Source of the DNA: Monodelphis domestica
Taxonomy: Eukaryota; Chordata; Mammalia; Didelphimorphia; Didelphidae
Direction of reading: 5' to 3'
Length of the DNA stretch: 64,000 bases
Assembly (NCBI RefSeq): GCF_027887165.1
Contig: NC_077227.1
Coordinates: forward strand, 72,413,271-72,477,270
The notes below the pieces were generated by a model that saw nothing but the letters and a program-made list of their open reading frames with translations, made no database searches and was not told the origin of the DNA. Made by a program: the position numbers and the translations under genes. This document shows positions 22,600 through 33,837 of the stretch, piece after piece; positions within the stretch are counted from its first letter, which is position 1, and every line of letters begins with the position of its first letter.

Positions 22600-22960
22600 A
22601 TTGGGAATATGTAGAATGTGGGGCAGGTGACAGATTAATCTTGCAGGACTGGAGACATCCTATAGGGCAGCTTAGAGAGTAGTGAAAGAAGTTGGGAAAA
22701 TAAATTGGAGTAAGATTATCGGTAGATACTTGAAGGAGTTTGGACTTTAGCCTGGAGCCAGCATGAAATTATGAGAATTGATAGATTTCTGAGTGGTGGA
22801 GTAATGGGATGAAAGCAGTGTTTAAAGGAAGATTAACTTGGTATGCAAGATGAATTGGAAGAGGGAGAAATGGGTAGTCAGAGATCAGTATAGAGACGAT
22901 TATAATAAATTGGGTATGGAGGGCCTACATTAGGATGATGAGAGTCTTGTACATTTTAAG
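22600..22960 (-). repeat. L2 LINE fragment (antisense)
   Basis: 'tgaaggagtttggactttag', 'tgagtggtggagtaatggga', 'ggtatgcaagatgaattgg', 'gacgattataataaattggg'. Confidence 0.55.
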
Positions 22961-23215
22961 TCCAAATTATTTAGCTTAGCATTCAAAACCCTTTATCTTC
23001 CAACTAAAATGTATTTTTCCTAGCATTATTACCAGTTAACCCCCTTTCACATACCCATCGTTCCAACAAAAATATAGACTACTCACTGTTCTACAAACTT
23101 TTTCTCTTTTCCACCTGGATACTCAAGACTCATTTTATGTCTGAAATGCCGTTCCTTTAATTTCTGCCTGTTGGAATTTTGCCTATCCTTTCAGGTTTAG
23201 CTCTAGTGCGGTTTT
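22960..23215 (+). repeat. L2 LINE fragment
   Basis: 'taagtccaaattatttagct', 'tagcattcaaaaccctttat', 'ctggatactcaagactcatt', 'tgcctatcctttcaggttta'. Orientation opposite to the preceding fragment, so two separate copies. Confidence 0.55.
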
Positions 23216-23219
23216 GAGT

Positions 23220-23745
23220 GAACCATTATAGATTTTTCTTCGTACTTCAAATTTTTCTCCCTTATCTAACTGTAACCCTAAACCTTTCCCAGGTTTCTCT
23301 CAAACAATCCCCTTAACTTATGGCATGAGGTAATGTTCCTTTTCATTCATATAATATTCCTTTATTGATGGTTATACCCTCAGTTTGCCACTGCAAATGA
23401 GCTGCTCTAAATATTTTTGCACAAATAAGAGATTTTCCCTTTTATCTTGTATCAGGACACACACAGTAGTAAGTTTGGGGGCTTAATTCCAAATTTATTT
23501 TATGGAGAATTAGGTCGATTTACTTTTTCTTCCAAAGAGCAGAGATAAGTACATTTTTATTTAATGTTTAAATGCATCTTGTGTGCAGAGGACTAGTTAA
23601 ACATTGGAGGCATAAAAATCTAGAGAAATTGTGAGGTCCTTGCTCTAAAAGGACAGAGGTGAAGGACAAGACATATTTATAAAGAAATACGATACAAGAA
23701 AAACACAAGTCTAACTTTCTCCTTCTCTGTCTCTCTGTCTCTCTT
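23220..23745. other. Mostly unassigned, short L2 traces
   Basis: The bases around 23580-23660 ('cttgtgtgcagaggactagt', 'tccttgctctaaaaggacag') recall antisense L2. The rest is unassigned. Confidence 0.35.
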
Positions 23746-23747
23746 AA

Positions 23748-24212
23748 TATATATACTCAGTAAACTTCAGGGTTTCCTTATTGCCTTTAGGATCAAATAT
23801 AAAATCCTCTTGACTTTCAAAGCCCTTCTTAAACAGACTCCTCTACTTTTCCAGGCTTCTAACATCTTACTTTTCTCCTTACATTCTTCTATCTGGTGAC
23901 ATTGTCCTCCTTGCTATTCCTTTCTCAGGACACTCCATCTTTTGAATCCAAGCATTTTCACTGGCCCCCTCCAACCTCCAAATTCTCTCCCTCCTCATTT
24001 CTGCTTCTTAGCTTTCCTGTTTTTATTTCTAGTTTTAGCTAAAGTCTCACCTTCTACAAAAAGCCTTTCCCAATTCTCTTTCATCTTGGTGCTTGCCTTC
24101 TGAAATCACTCATGACAAGATCCTGTAGGAATCTTGTTTGTATATAGTTTTTTTGCATCTCAGATGCTTTAGCATAGTGTCTGGCAAGTTTTAAGCACAT
24201 ATTAAATGCTAG
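23748..24212 (+). repeat. L2 LINE 3' region
   Basis: Good match over about 460 bp: 'taggatcaaatataaaatcc', 'tttcaaagcccttcttaaac', 'aagtctcaccttctacaaaa', 'agcctttcccaattctcttt', ending 'catagtgtctggcaagtttt'. Confidence 0.75.
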
Positions 24213-24554
24213 CTGTCTGTGCTGAGGGCAGTGGAAAGATGTTAGAAATATTTTTAATTGCTACCACCTGAATTAGGGATATCAACAGATAGAGAGGAGG
24301 AGATTGTATTGAGGTGAAGTGCCCTATTCAAATGTACCAAGGAAGAAGACAGCATATAAAATTGGAAATAGTTAAGTAGTCTAGCTTGCCTGAAATGTAA
24401 AATTCTATTTGTGTGAGGAAATATTGTGAAATAAATTTGGAAAGATAGATTGGAACTAGGTTGTGGAGGTTCATAAATTTGTGATTCAACCTGTATCTGT
24501 AATCTTCCTCATTTCTTGGCCTGTCTCTGTGTTCAGATGAACTTGCATTTGTTT

Positions 24555-24690
24555 GTAGAATATATCTGCTTGCTTCTCCCATTAGTAGAATGGATGCTTC
24601 TTGAGGGAAAAAAAACTATTATTTTTATCTGTATTCCCAGTCTCTTAACAGTGTTTTGCACAAAGAAGCATAACTGTGTATAGAATTGAA
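24555..24690 (+). repeat. L2 LINE 3' end
   Basis: 'gtagaatggatgcttcttga', 'gtattcccagtctcttaaca', 'gtgttttgcacaaagaag'. Confidence 0.5.
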
Positions 24691-24699
24691 TCTCTAATG

Positions 24700-25370
24700 G
24701 GTTTTCCAATTTTAAGTGCTCTGTTCAAGTGTGGAAAGGGTAGGAAAAAAATGAGTTGATGACTTAAGGAAGTTGTGTATACTTTTTTTCAGAGTAATTT
24801 ATTCTTCCTCAAAGATCTCATTTTATAGTTTCTCAGAGTAGAGACACAAAGTGGTGTGAAGAGTTAGTCTATAGTATTAAAGCACACTAGAAGAAATCTT
24901 AAGGGGAATTCTCAGGGTTTGTACTGTGTTTAAGCTATGCCTCAAAGTATGTAAAAATCTGAATTGGAGTAATTTTCCTTCCTGTATTTTGGGAATAATT
25001 GTCAACTCCCTCCTACAAAGATTCATGCTACTAATAATGTAGTCATAAACACTTTTAAAAATACTCCTTCATCTACTTGTCCCTCCTCTTGTCATGATTT
25101 ATATTAATCACTTTACCTAAAGAAACTTTGATCTTATTAGAAACTCCAAACTTGTGATGTTTTCATTTTCTACAGTGTATAGACTAAATCTGCTTTTCAG
25201 GTACCAACCCTATTAAGTATGAAGAAGCTCATTATGAATAGGCTAGTCATTTGGTGATAATTTTAGTGGGCCATGGCTATAGCAATCTGTGAAACAAAGG
25301 AAAGTACAAATTGAATTCTAGTCTTGTGAGACTTTTCTGCATTGACAGTGACCGAATGGCAGAAAAATTA
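24700..25370. other. Unassigned intronic stretch
   Basis: No coding or RNA signal and no familiar repeat. Confidence 0.4.
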
Positions 25371-25454
25371 GGAAACTAGGTGGTAAAGTGGGTGGAGCCC
25401 TGGACCTGGAGTCAGGAAAAAATAAGTTCAAATCCAGCCTCAAGTACTAGCTGT

Positions 25455-26207
25455 TGTGACAGAGACTGGCACTAGAGAAAAAGTGCCAGACTGAAGAGTA
25501 TGTGAAATTGATAATTTTGACATGGGAGGGACCCTAGGAGTGGATTCCGAAGGAGGAGAAAACTGGCTTGGAGAACAGTGAGCCTCTCTCTGTCTCGAGA
25601 AAGTCTTGAGACTTTCTCCTGAAGGTTACCCATTTTTCCTGCTGGTGACTGGAAATCTTTCCCCCCAACACTTCCCAATTGAAGGGACTTTTTGAAGAGA
25701 AACCTGAGCAGACTTTACCTCAGCTCCTGTTGCCCAGGGGTGAGTCAACTTGACTTTCTCTCAGGGGGCTCAAGCTGCCAAGGCCTGAGTTCCCCCTAAA
25801 CTCGAGGAGGGAGGAAAAGGGTTTAGATAGGGACCCCCTTTTCCCACTTTCCTTTTCTCATTCTTCCTTGCCCCTTATTCTTTTTGTATTACCTGAATGA
25901 GTTGACATTTAAAGTTATCTGTTCCCCAAGCAGAGTGTGAGTGAACTGGAGCCCTTTCTCCAGTAATTGAGGGAGGACAAGAGGGATAAGATCGAATTGG
26001 GGAGAGCAGCTTTAGCTAAGGAGGGAAGGCAGAAGGGGGGAAAATCTTCAAACCCCCTCTCTTCTCTCTGAGCCAACCCTTACATCTGCTGTCTCCCCTG
26101 TACCCTACTTTGAGGAGGGGGTTCTCCTCTCTTTCCCCCTCTCCATACTTCGGGTTATAAACTTCCCTTGGGTACAAAACTTCCCTCTTTTATCTTTTTT
26201 TAAGACA
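25455..26207. mobile_element. Solo LTR of an endogenous retrovirus (753 bp)
   Basis: Begins TGTGACAGAG and ends TTTAAGACA, so it has the canonical TG...CA termini. Flanked by the 4-bp duplication CTGT (25451-25454 and 26208-26211), the length typical of class I (gammaretrovirus-like) integration. Contains alternating purine and pyrimidine blocks and no coding frame of note. The minus ORF at 25472-25678 is not a retroviral gene. Orientation of the LTR is not determined. Confidence 0.65.
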
Positions 26208-26214
26208 CTGTGAC

Positions 26215-26422
26215 TTTTTTTTTTAAACCCTTACCTTCAGTCTTGGAGTTGATCAATACTATGTATTGACTCCAAGGCAGAAGAGTGGTGAGGGCTAGGC
26301 AATGGGGGTCAAGTGATTTGCCCAGGGTCACACAGCTGGGAAGTGTCTGAGGCCACATTTGAACCTAGGACCTCCTGTCCCTAGGCCTAGCTTTCAATCC
26401 ACTGAGCTACCCAGCTGACCCC
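26215..26422 (-). mobile_element. WSINE1-like SINE (antisense) at the LTR edge
   Basis: Starts with a T run and 'aaacccttaccttcagtctt' and ends 'gagctacccagctgaccc'. Flanked by cactgtgac (26206-26214) and cactgtgtgac (26423-26433). The left duplication includes the last CA of the LTR, so the SINE came after the LTR. Confidence 0.9.
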
Positions 26423-26604
26423 CACTGTGTGACTTTGGATAAGTCATTTAACCATAATTTTCCTCAGGTGTAAAATGGGGATAAATAACAATATCTACCT
26501 CACATGTTTTAAGGATCAAATGAGATAATTTTTGTGCAAAAGCACTTATACCTGGCACAAAGTAGGTGCTATATAAATGCTCATTTACTTCCTTTCCTCC
26601 CTTA

Positions 26605-27065
26605 CCATCCCTCTTTCTGTCCCCAGCAAGTATTGAATATCACAGTTTTTAGACCATCTAGAAACAATTGATTCTTTAAATGTGAAATCCTAGTCTAGTA
26701 ACCAAATTAACATGCTGCTGGAAGAGTTGAATCATAGCAATCTCAACATTCTTGTTATAAATGAAAAAAGGTAAAAGGAAGGAAGATGTAACTAAATAGA
26801 AGTATGATTCAGGTAATCCTTGAAGAGGGGAGAGAAATCATATTTGTACCTGGTTTATAGAATGGAACCAAATTTTAACTTCATACTCATCTAACTCAGT
26901 GTCTTACATGATGTCATGAATTCAGTAATTATTTATTGAATGGAAATCTTCAAGAATTATGCCTTAAGATTGAAGAAAATACAAACACAGTTACTTCCCT
27001 GGGTCCAGATCTTGAGCCCAATCTTAGAGTCCTTGATGGAAATATTGTCCAAAAATTTTTTTTAA
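26605..27065. other. Unassigned intronic stretch
   Basis: A weak antisense L2 trace may exist at 26890-27030. Otherwise nothing recognised. Confidence 0.35.
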
Positions 27066-27439
27066 GTCAGATTATGGTAGTTGAGTGAGGAATTAAGGAT
27101 TACACAGTTTGTGAATATGGGTGTTTGGGAGGATAGTGGTACCTTTAGCAGTAAAAGGGAAATTAAGAAGATGATGGTGGGAGAGAAGGGGGACAGGAAC
27201 AATGAGTTTGTTTTGGATCTGTTGAGTTTGAGAAACCTGCAGGACATCTAATTCAAGATGACCAAAAGATACTTTGTATTATTGCAAGACTAAAGTTCAG
27301 GAGAGAAATTAGGGCTAAATGTAAAGCTATGTGAATTTTCTATACACAGTGATGTTAGATAAGTGTATCTATGAGAGCTAATGAAAATAAAATCAAAATA
27401 GTAGGAGAAGATAGGAGAAACCCAGACCAGACCCTAGAG

Positions 27440-27707
27440 CAATGATGGCAAACCTATGGCATGGATGCCAAAGATTCCACCCCTACCCCATGCCAGAGTT
27501 CATTCTAAGAAAGGCAGAGTGCCTTTCCCCTCTCCCTTTTCACCTCACCTAATGATATTTTTTCGTATTCTCTACCCCTTTGCCCAGCAATCCAATGGGA
27601 TCATTTCCTCTCTCCTCTGTGTGGGGAAAGGGAGAGAGGGAGGAACACAGCACTCAGTCTGTGGGGTAGGTCCTGGCACTCCATCTTTAAAAAGTTTTCC
27701 ATCACTG
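27440..27707. mobile_element. Non-autonomous hAT-like element
   Basis: Left end CAATGATGGCAAACCTATGG, right end 'agttttccatcactg' (inverted). The 8-bp flanks ccctagag (27432-27439) and tcctagac (27708-27715) match at 6 of 8 positions, as for hAT target duplications. The + ORF 27456-27713 is not a transposase. Confidence 0.75.
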
Positions 27708-27772
27708 TCCTAGACATTCATAATTAGTGTGTGAATGATCTTATTGGAAGATGTAACCAAGGCCGAGAAGCA

Positions 27773-27941
27773 GGGGGGCAGGCCTAGAGTTGGGAGATCC
27801 TGGGTTCAAATGTGACACTTCCTAGCTGTGTGACCCTGTGCAAGTCACTTGACCCCCATTGCCTAGCCCTTACCACCCTTTTGCCTAAGAACTAATACTC
27901 AGTATTGATTCTAAGACAGAAGGTAAGGGTTTAAAAAAAAA
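27773..27941 (+). mobile_element. WSINE1-like SINE, internally shortened
   Basis: 'ggggggcaggcctagagttg' lacks most of the A-box region, then 'cctgggttcaaatgtga', 'gtgaccctgtgcaagtcact', tail 'cagaaggtaagggttt' plus A10. Confidence 0.85.
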
Positions 27942-28074
27942 AGTCTGAGAAACAACAATTAAAGCAGGGGGAACCAGAAAAGATCAGTGTCACGAAAGCT
28001 AGTGAGGACAGTTTCCAAAAGGAAAAAGTGATAACAATGTTAAATGTTACAGATATTTTCACTGGTTATATCAC

Positions 28075-28380
28075 ATGCCTGAAATTCTCTCCTCCTTTAT
28101 TTTCATCTCCTGTTTTCCTTCAAGCCCTAGCTAAAATTCTGATTTCTACAAGATGCCTTTTCCAACCCTCTTAATTTTAGTGCCTTTCTTCTGTTGATTA
28201 TCTTTGGATTATCCTGTCAATATTTTGTTTGTACATGGTTATTTTCCTGTTTTCTTCTCCATTAGATTTTGAGCTCCTTGAGAGCAGGAACTGTCTTTTT
28301 CTTTTTTGGTATCCCCAGTGTTTAGCCCAGTGGCTGAAATATAAGAACTTAGTACGTGTTTGTTGATTGCTTGACTGTAG
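28075..28380 (+). repeat. L2 LINE 3' end
   Basis: 'ccctagctaaaattctgatt', 'tctacaagatgccttttcca', 'gagctccttgagagcaggaa', 'ggtatccccagtgtttagc'. Confidence 0.75.
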
Positions 28381-28389
28381 TAGTATTAA

Positions 28390-29530
28390 CAAACTCAAAT
28401 ATTCTAGGATCTCACAAATGTAAGTGATAGCTAACAGTGCACTTTGCAATCCATCGGTACCCCCCCCCTTAAATCAGTATCTTCCCATAAATTAATGTGC
28501 CCATGGTTTCAAAACTAGTTGCAGAATTGAAACAATCTCAGACATGACAACAAAGTTCAGTGCTGTCATTACGTTGACCCAGGTGAATGTGTTTGACAGT
28601 ATTTTAAAATTGTCTTTATCTCTGTAGTTAGTTCATACCTTTTCAAGAGTTTTAAATTTGCTTCAGACATATAGTCTTTAAAATTGAATATTCAGTTTTG
28701 ATTATCGATAATAGTGGTATGTTTTTCTTATTAATTGTAATCTTAAACTTCATCCTATGATTTCTAAAACATATTATTATAATGCCTCACCGTAATGTAA
28801 TAAGTTATTCTTCCATCAGGTCTTCAAAGTAGCCAAGTTCATACTTTCTAGTATGGTGTCTTAAATTTGAGTTAGAATTAACTCCTAAACTCCATTTGTC
28901 CTGAGAGAACTTATTTCCTGGGATAAGAGCCAGCCTAGGGGTTTGGCTGGCACAGTCTTTATGAAGATTGACTGCTTCTTAGTTGCTAATGCTGTTTATC
29001 TCAAGTGAGAATATTTATTTTTTTTCTAGCATATTCTTAGGAATCTTACCTAGCAAACTCAAAGAGTTCTCTACTGTCTAGAGAAATTGAGGCCTCCAGC
29101 ATGTTGGTTGACATTCCTCTGATGAGTTTACGAGACTGACAAAATCATATAGGATAGGAAGGTCTAAGTGATTTGATGTTACCTTCATCCACATCAGTGA
29201 AATCACAAGTCCAGATTAGAGTTTATTCCCTGTTCATATTGTATGGAGAGAGAGGGTGCATATTATCAAAACTGATATGTTTTATAAAGAATTATTTACA
29301 TAAAAGTGTATTTCCAGCATTCTTTGGTGAAAAATTAGTTTTTTATGGTCTCAGGAACCTTTCCCCCATTTCCCATAGGTTTAACATTTCAACATTAGTA
29401 TTTTTCACTTTCAATCTATTTGCTAGGAATGTTACCCTTGTGAAAGCTGAATGACAATGAATGTGTTTTTAATACTTAATAGTCTTCCTTTTAACAAAGT
29501 ATTATTTATAGGCTTCATCTGCAAACACTG
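28390..29530. other. Unassigned stretch, free of obvious repeats
   Basis: More than 1.1 kb with none of the repeat phrases common elsewhere in the window. The + ORF 29173-29454 (93 codons) has no recognisable domain and no splice context I can defend. A candidate for conserved non-coding sequence only if alignment supports it. Confidence 0.4.
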
Positions 29531-29539
29531 TAGCAATAG

Positions 29540-29655
29540 TTAGTTTTATATAGCGCTCTAAAGTTTGTAAAGTGCTTCATATATTTCACCTTATCCTAAT
29601 AAAACTGTGTGAGGTTGATGCTATTATTATCTCCATTTTACAGATCAAGAGAGCT
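29540..29655 (-). repeat. MIR SINE (antisense)
   Basis: 'tatagcgctctaaagtttgt', 'aaagtgcttcatatatttca', 'ctccattttacagatcaaga'. The next SINE fragment abuts it. Confidence 0.65.
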
Positions 29656-29660
29656 AGTGA

Positions 29661-29735
29661 GGGGACAGCTGGATAGTTGAATGGATTGAGAGCCAGACCT
29701 AGAGATGGGATGTCCTGGGTTCAAATTTGACCTGA
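29661..29735 (+). mobile_element. WSINE1-like SINE 5' fragment
   Basis: 'ggggacagctggatagttga', 'gattgagagccagacctag', 'ggttcaaatttgacc' then lost. 3'-truncated copy. Confidence 0.7.
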
Positions 29736-29739
29736 GATG

Positions 29740-31040
29740 AGCTCCAGATGTAGCTGGTTGCTTTCTTACTATCTATCTTATCCTGGGTGACAGCTTTTCA
29801 TTGACCATTTTTGAGCTGGGTTTTCTAGTTTAAAAAAAAAAATCTTCATGGTAGAGGATATAGAAGCAAAATAAGAATTGAGCATTTTAGTTTTCTGTCA
29901 TCCATTATCCTCTCTAGGTTGAGCAGCTGTCTTGTCTCTTTTTTGACCTTTTCCCTCCAATATAGCTACCCCACCCACTTTGTTGACTTGAGTTTTCCTA
30001 ATAGCTTCAGTTCATCTGACCTTAGTATTCTTCACACTGCACATGCCCAACTCTTCTATTGATTCTCCAGTACCTGTCTTTGCTGCCTTTTTTACCTATC
30101 TCTCTACAGTCTACATTGGTTGCTTGTATCCACATTGGTCTTTTTAAACAACTTTCCTTCCTTATCTGAAATTTTTGTTTATGTTTTCAAAATTTCACAT
30201 TTGATACCTTCCTACTCATCTGAACTGAATCATCCTGTAGAATATTGATTGGCCTTTGGGACCCTTCTTCGAGTTTCACTGAACCTTTTTCCTCAAAATC
30301 TAGGTTTGTGTCAAATGATGCACATATTCCCCTTCCTCTGTCACAAGCTCTAAGACAGAAATGCTTATTTTTATCCCAAGATTTCCTTTCACTTTTATCT
30401 CACCAACCTTTTCCTTCCTGTTAATTGAGAATTAGATGCAGAATTGGACTTGCCTATCATAATTTTAATTTTTTTTTTGAAGAATGAAATTATAATTTTG
30501 GAAAACCAGGAAATTATTAGCTTCTCTGTTTTGGGCATATAATACCTCTACCAAGCTTGTAATTTTGTTTTCTAAACTCTTCCTCTATTTCCTCTTTCAG
30601 TATAGGTGATTTGCAGCCTATGCTGATGGCAAAAATGGTTTCTTTTTCTTCCTTTGATCTCTGTCCAAAAGCTTTCTACCATATTTCTTGTTTTTTGTTT
30701 CTTGAATTATAGTTCATTATTCAAATGTACAGTGTCACCAGAACTCCTTTACCCCATCAAGGGGGAAAAAAAGCATGCATGCATGCACACACATATTGTT
30801 TATATATTCTCTTTCTTTTGAATAATATCCCATCTTGAGTCATTTTCTTTTTATGGGTTCACATTCCTTATTATACTTAAAAAGTCAAATCACCTCCTTG
30901 TTTAAAGCCCCTTGTTCATCTTGCTTTTTGTGTCTTATCTTTTGTACTTTCATGTTTATTCATTTAGGGATATAGGTTGCATTACTGACTCCTGTTCTTG
31001 AGATGTAGTACAAGGGATTACTGTTCAGGTTTGTGTTATA
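29740..31040. other. Pyrimidine-biased unassigned stretch
   Basis: T/C-rich with small homopolymers. Composition suggests a degraded antisense retroelement, but I could not match a family. A small GCAT/CA repeat lies at about 30773-30796. Confidence 0.3.
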
Positions 31041-31139
31041 TGTTATATTAAGTGACTGCTAAGGTCCCTTCCAACTTCAAAGTCCCTGTGACTGGCACAT
31101 TATAGTGAAGAATGATAGATAGGCAAATAGATAAATGGA

Positions 31140-32170
31140 ATAGTAACTGGTGCTCTCAAGTAATTTAGTGTGAGGAAGCATAGGAAATTCTATTAGGAAA
31201 AGATAAGAGAAAAGATATCTAGGAGATTGTTCTGGAAATAAAGAGTAATCCAGTTGGAATGAAGCATTAGAATAATGGCTGGTTACTTTGGAGTTAGTTC
31301 TTACAGGCTTTGGATAGCCTAAATTATTTTTGGCAAAGAGTCTGAAGGATTTTGAAGTATTTATTATTATGATCAGAGCTGTGTTTTCAGAAGATAAGTC
31401 TAACAGTGGTTTTTTATTTTTTTATTTGAATTAATTAATTTAGTCAATTTAGAACATCATGCCTTGGTTACAATAATCACGTTATTTCCCTTCCTCCCCT
31501 CCACCCACCCTTCCTGCAGCCAACATGCTGTGTCCTTGTGTCCTTGATCAGAACCTTTTTCCATGTTGTTGGTATTTGCATTAGGATGTTCATTTAGACT
31601 CTACCTCCCCAGCCATTTCCCCTGGACCCATGTATTCAAGAAGTTGTTTTTCTTCTGTGTTTCTACTCCCACAGTTTTTCCTCTGAATGTGGATAGTGGT
31701 TTTTCTTGTAGATTCCTCCAAGTTGTTCAGGATTACTAACAGTGGTTTTTTAGAATACATTGGAGTGGAGAGAGAGACTGGATTTGGGGAAAAACAGAAC
31801 ATATAGCTTAGGTGAAAAGTAAGTAGGTATTGAAGTAGGGCAGTAGAAGCCAGAATGAAAGAACAGGAAATGAATGACAGACAGAAGGTTGAATGGACTG
31901 GGCAGTTGATTCATAGGTGGGGATATTATGCAATAATAAGGGTGAGGGAAGGCCATGACTAGTCAGTCCTTCCTTTACCAAAGTCTTGAGCCTGTGAGAT
32001 TGGAAGAATGGTCATGTCATTGATTAGAATGAGAATATCCCCAGGAGGAAGAACTAATTTTCATTGGAAATTAATGGTATTGGATAGGTTGAGTTTGAAA
32101 CGTCAGTGATATTTCTAGGCAGAGATGTCTAATAAGCAGCTTTTCAAAAATATAGGGCAAGAGCATAGAT
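31140..32170 (-). repeat. L2 LINE tract (antisense), split by an L1 end
   Basis: 'gctttggatagcctaaatta', 'gtctgaaggattttgaagta', 'cagaagataagtctaacagt' and, after the insertion, 'ttagaatacattggagtgga' and 'gaaacgtcagtgatatttct' are continuous L2. Confidence 0.6.
31417..31735 (-). mobile_element. 5'-truncated L1 3' end (antisense) with target duplication
   Basis: Marsupial L1 3' UTR in reverse: 'catgccttggttacaataat', 'ccatgttgttggtatttgca', 'actcccacagtttttcctct', with the T run (complement of the poly-A) at its left edge. Flanked by an exact 17-bp duplication ctaacagtggtttttta at 31400-31416 and 31736-31752. It split an L2. Confidence 0.9.
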
Positions 32171-32174
32171 ATAG

Positions 32175-33290
32175 TCAGTTTCAAATAAGAAAATACAAAA
32201 AAACCCAGAAAGATATTTAAAATTTTTATTTTCTTTCTTATGTCAGTGTAAACCTGGAAAATTTACTTTTCCAGAATGACAATGGATAACTAATATGTAA
32301 TTCTACAGCCTCATGTAATTCTGTTGTGGCTTTTGCAAATCTAAAAAAAAAATATTAGTGGACATGAACTATTAGCCTTTACCTTAAATAGTAATTTTAT
32401 TTTTTAAAATTGTATATTTTTATGACTTCTATAGTATACTTTCTCATATAGTTTTTTTATCAAGTACAATTTGGACATGTGTACTTACTCTCATCCTCAT
32501 AAAAGTTATACTGTTGATACAAAGTACTACAAAATCATGTGTGTAAAGAGGTAGTTTATGAGGAGTCATACTTTTATGATCCCACCATGCTTATAAATGT
32601 AGAATCATAGGCAGTTTTAACAAAAGTATGGCTTGTGAATGCCTTTTTAATGCATCTTAAATTTAGTTGATAGGTCATATTTAAACCTCAGAGTAAATTT
32701 GCTATATTACAGTTTAAAAATCAAGATATATTTGTGCTGACACAGTGTTTAGAGTTGATAGTGCCAAGACAAATAATAGAAAAGTAAAAATGACTTGATT
32801 TTAGCACCGTGTATCTCATAGAATCTTTTATACAGTTCATCAATCCAATTAGCCATAAAAAGGTCAATAGTTAATATATCAGAGCAGGTGTACATGAGAG
32901 AAAGTGTGTAGGAATATTTCAAAATACCTACAGATGTAGATTACTTTTTTTTTTTTTTAATAAGACCATAGCTTTTTCCCTGGGGAAAATGGGGCGGATG
33001 TTACCAGTTTATAACTGCCATATAGATACCCTTTAGAGTTCTAGAATATTCAACTTGGCTAAAGAAAATCATGGTTGCTCATGAAAAACATCCTTTCATT
33101 AAATGACTCACAAGAGTGAATTGTTAAAATAAGACTATGAACTCATTTCAGCTTTTTCCTTAAATTGAGTCTTTTTTTGTTGAATGAAAATATATTTTAA
33201 AATATTAAAGTTTTTAAGTCACCTATTTCAAGTTTACTCAAGAGCTATAAAATATAGGAAAATACATTTTCTTCTTTATGAGTTCATGGG
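32175..33290. other. Unassigned AT-rich stretch
   Basis: No repeat phrase or coding signal identified. T12 homopolymer at about 32947-32958. Confidence 0.4.
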
Positions 33291-33297
33291 TCCAGAG

Positions 33298-33634
33298 TGT
33301 AAAGATTAAAATTTAGGGGAGACTGAGGCAGGTAGAAATTAGTTTCTCTCTGCAAGGAGTATTATATTTTATGAGGTTTATTAAAGATTAAGGATTAAAG
33401 AAAATACAGGATAAGAAACACATGCCTAGGCCAGAGAGGCCTAGACAAGATAATCTCACATCATGGAAGAGCCGCGTCTGCTCCAAAACGGAAGTCCAAA
33501 AGAGCCCACAAAAGCCTTTGCAATCAGCTTAAATCCCTTCTCGATCTTGGCCCACATGAGAATTCAAAGCATTCTGGGGAAGTGGATCAAGGGCTTCTGG
33601 GGATTGAAGTCCAGAGTTCGAGTCTATTTTTACA
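33298..33634. mobile_element. Solo LTR (337 bp) with TG...CA ends
   Basis: Begins TGTAAAGATTAAAATTTAG and ends 'ctatttttaca'. Flanked by the 4-bp repeat AGAG (33294-33297 and 33635-33638). The interior shows LTR-like dense elements ('atgcctaggccagagaggcc', 'aagcattctggggaagtgg') and no gene. The + ORF at 33463-33648 lies mostly within it and is not coding. Confidence 0.6.
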
Positions 33635-33837
33635 AGAGAAAGATCTAAGGCATTCAAAGATGAATTATAAATATATAGATAAGTCACAAATACTTTAGTA
33701 AGGCGTCATGGAACTGCAGGATTTCGAGAGAGAATATTCTTATAGCTCACCTTCATTCAGAGATCTAAATCTCTTGTTTTTCAGATTTTAAGGGTTCTTT
33801 TCCCTGACTTATATATTGATTTTGAGCTAGAAAAAAC

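Larger units (their letters stand above)
25375..26600 (+). repeat. CORE/MIR-type SINE split by two insertions
   Basis: The 5' part (25375-25454: 'aggtggtaaagtgggtgga', 'cctggacctggagtcagg', 'caagtactagctgt') continues after 26423 with 'gtgactttggataagtcatt', 'ttttcctcaggtgtaaaatg' and 'caaagtaggtgctatataaa'. Removing 25455-26422 restores the usual '...tagctgtgtgac...' junction of this SINE class. Confidence 0.75.
27070..28055 (-). repeat. L2 LINE tract (antisense) with hAT and SINE insertions
   Basis: 'gaggatagtggtacctttag', 'gagtttgttttggatctgtt', 'gacatctaattcaagatga' and 'gtgataacaatgttaaatgt' are successive reverse L2 blocks, interrupted by 27440-27707 and 27773-27941. Confidence 0.6.
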
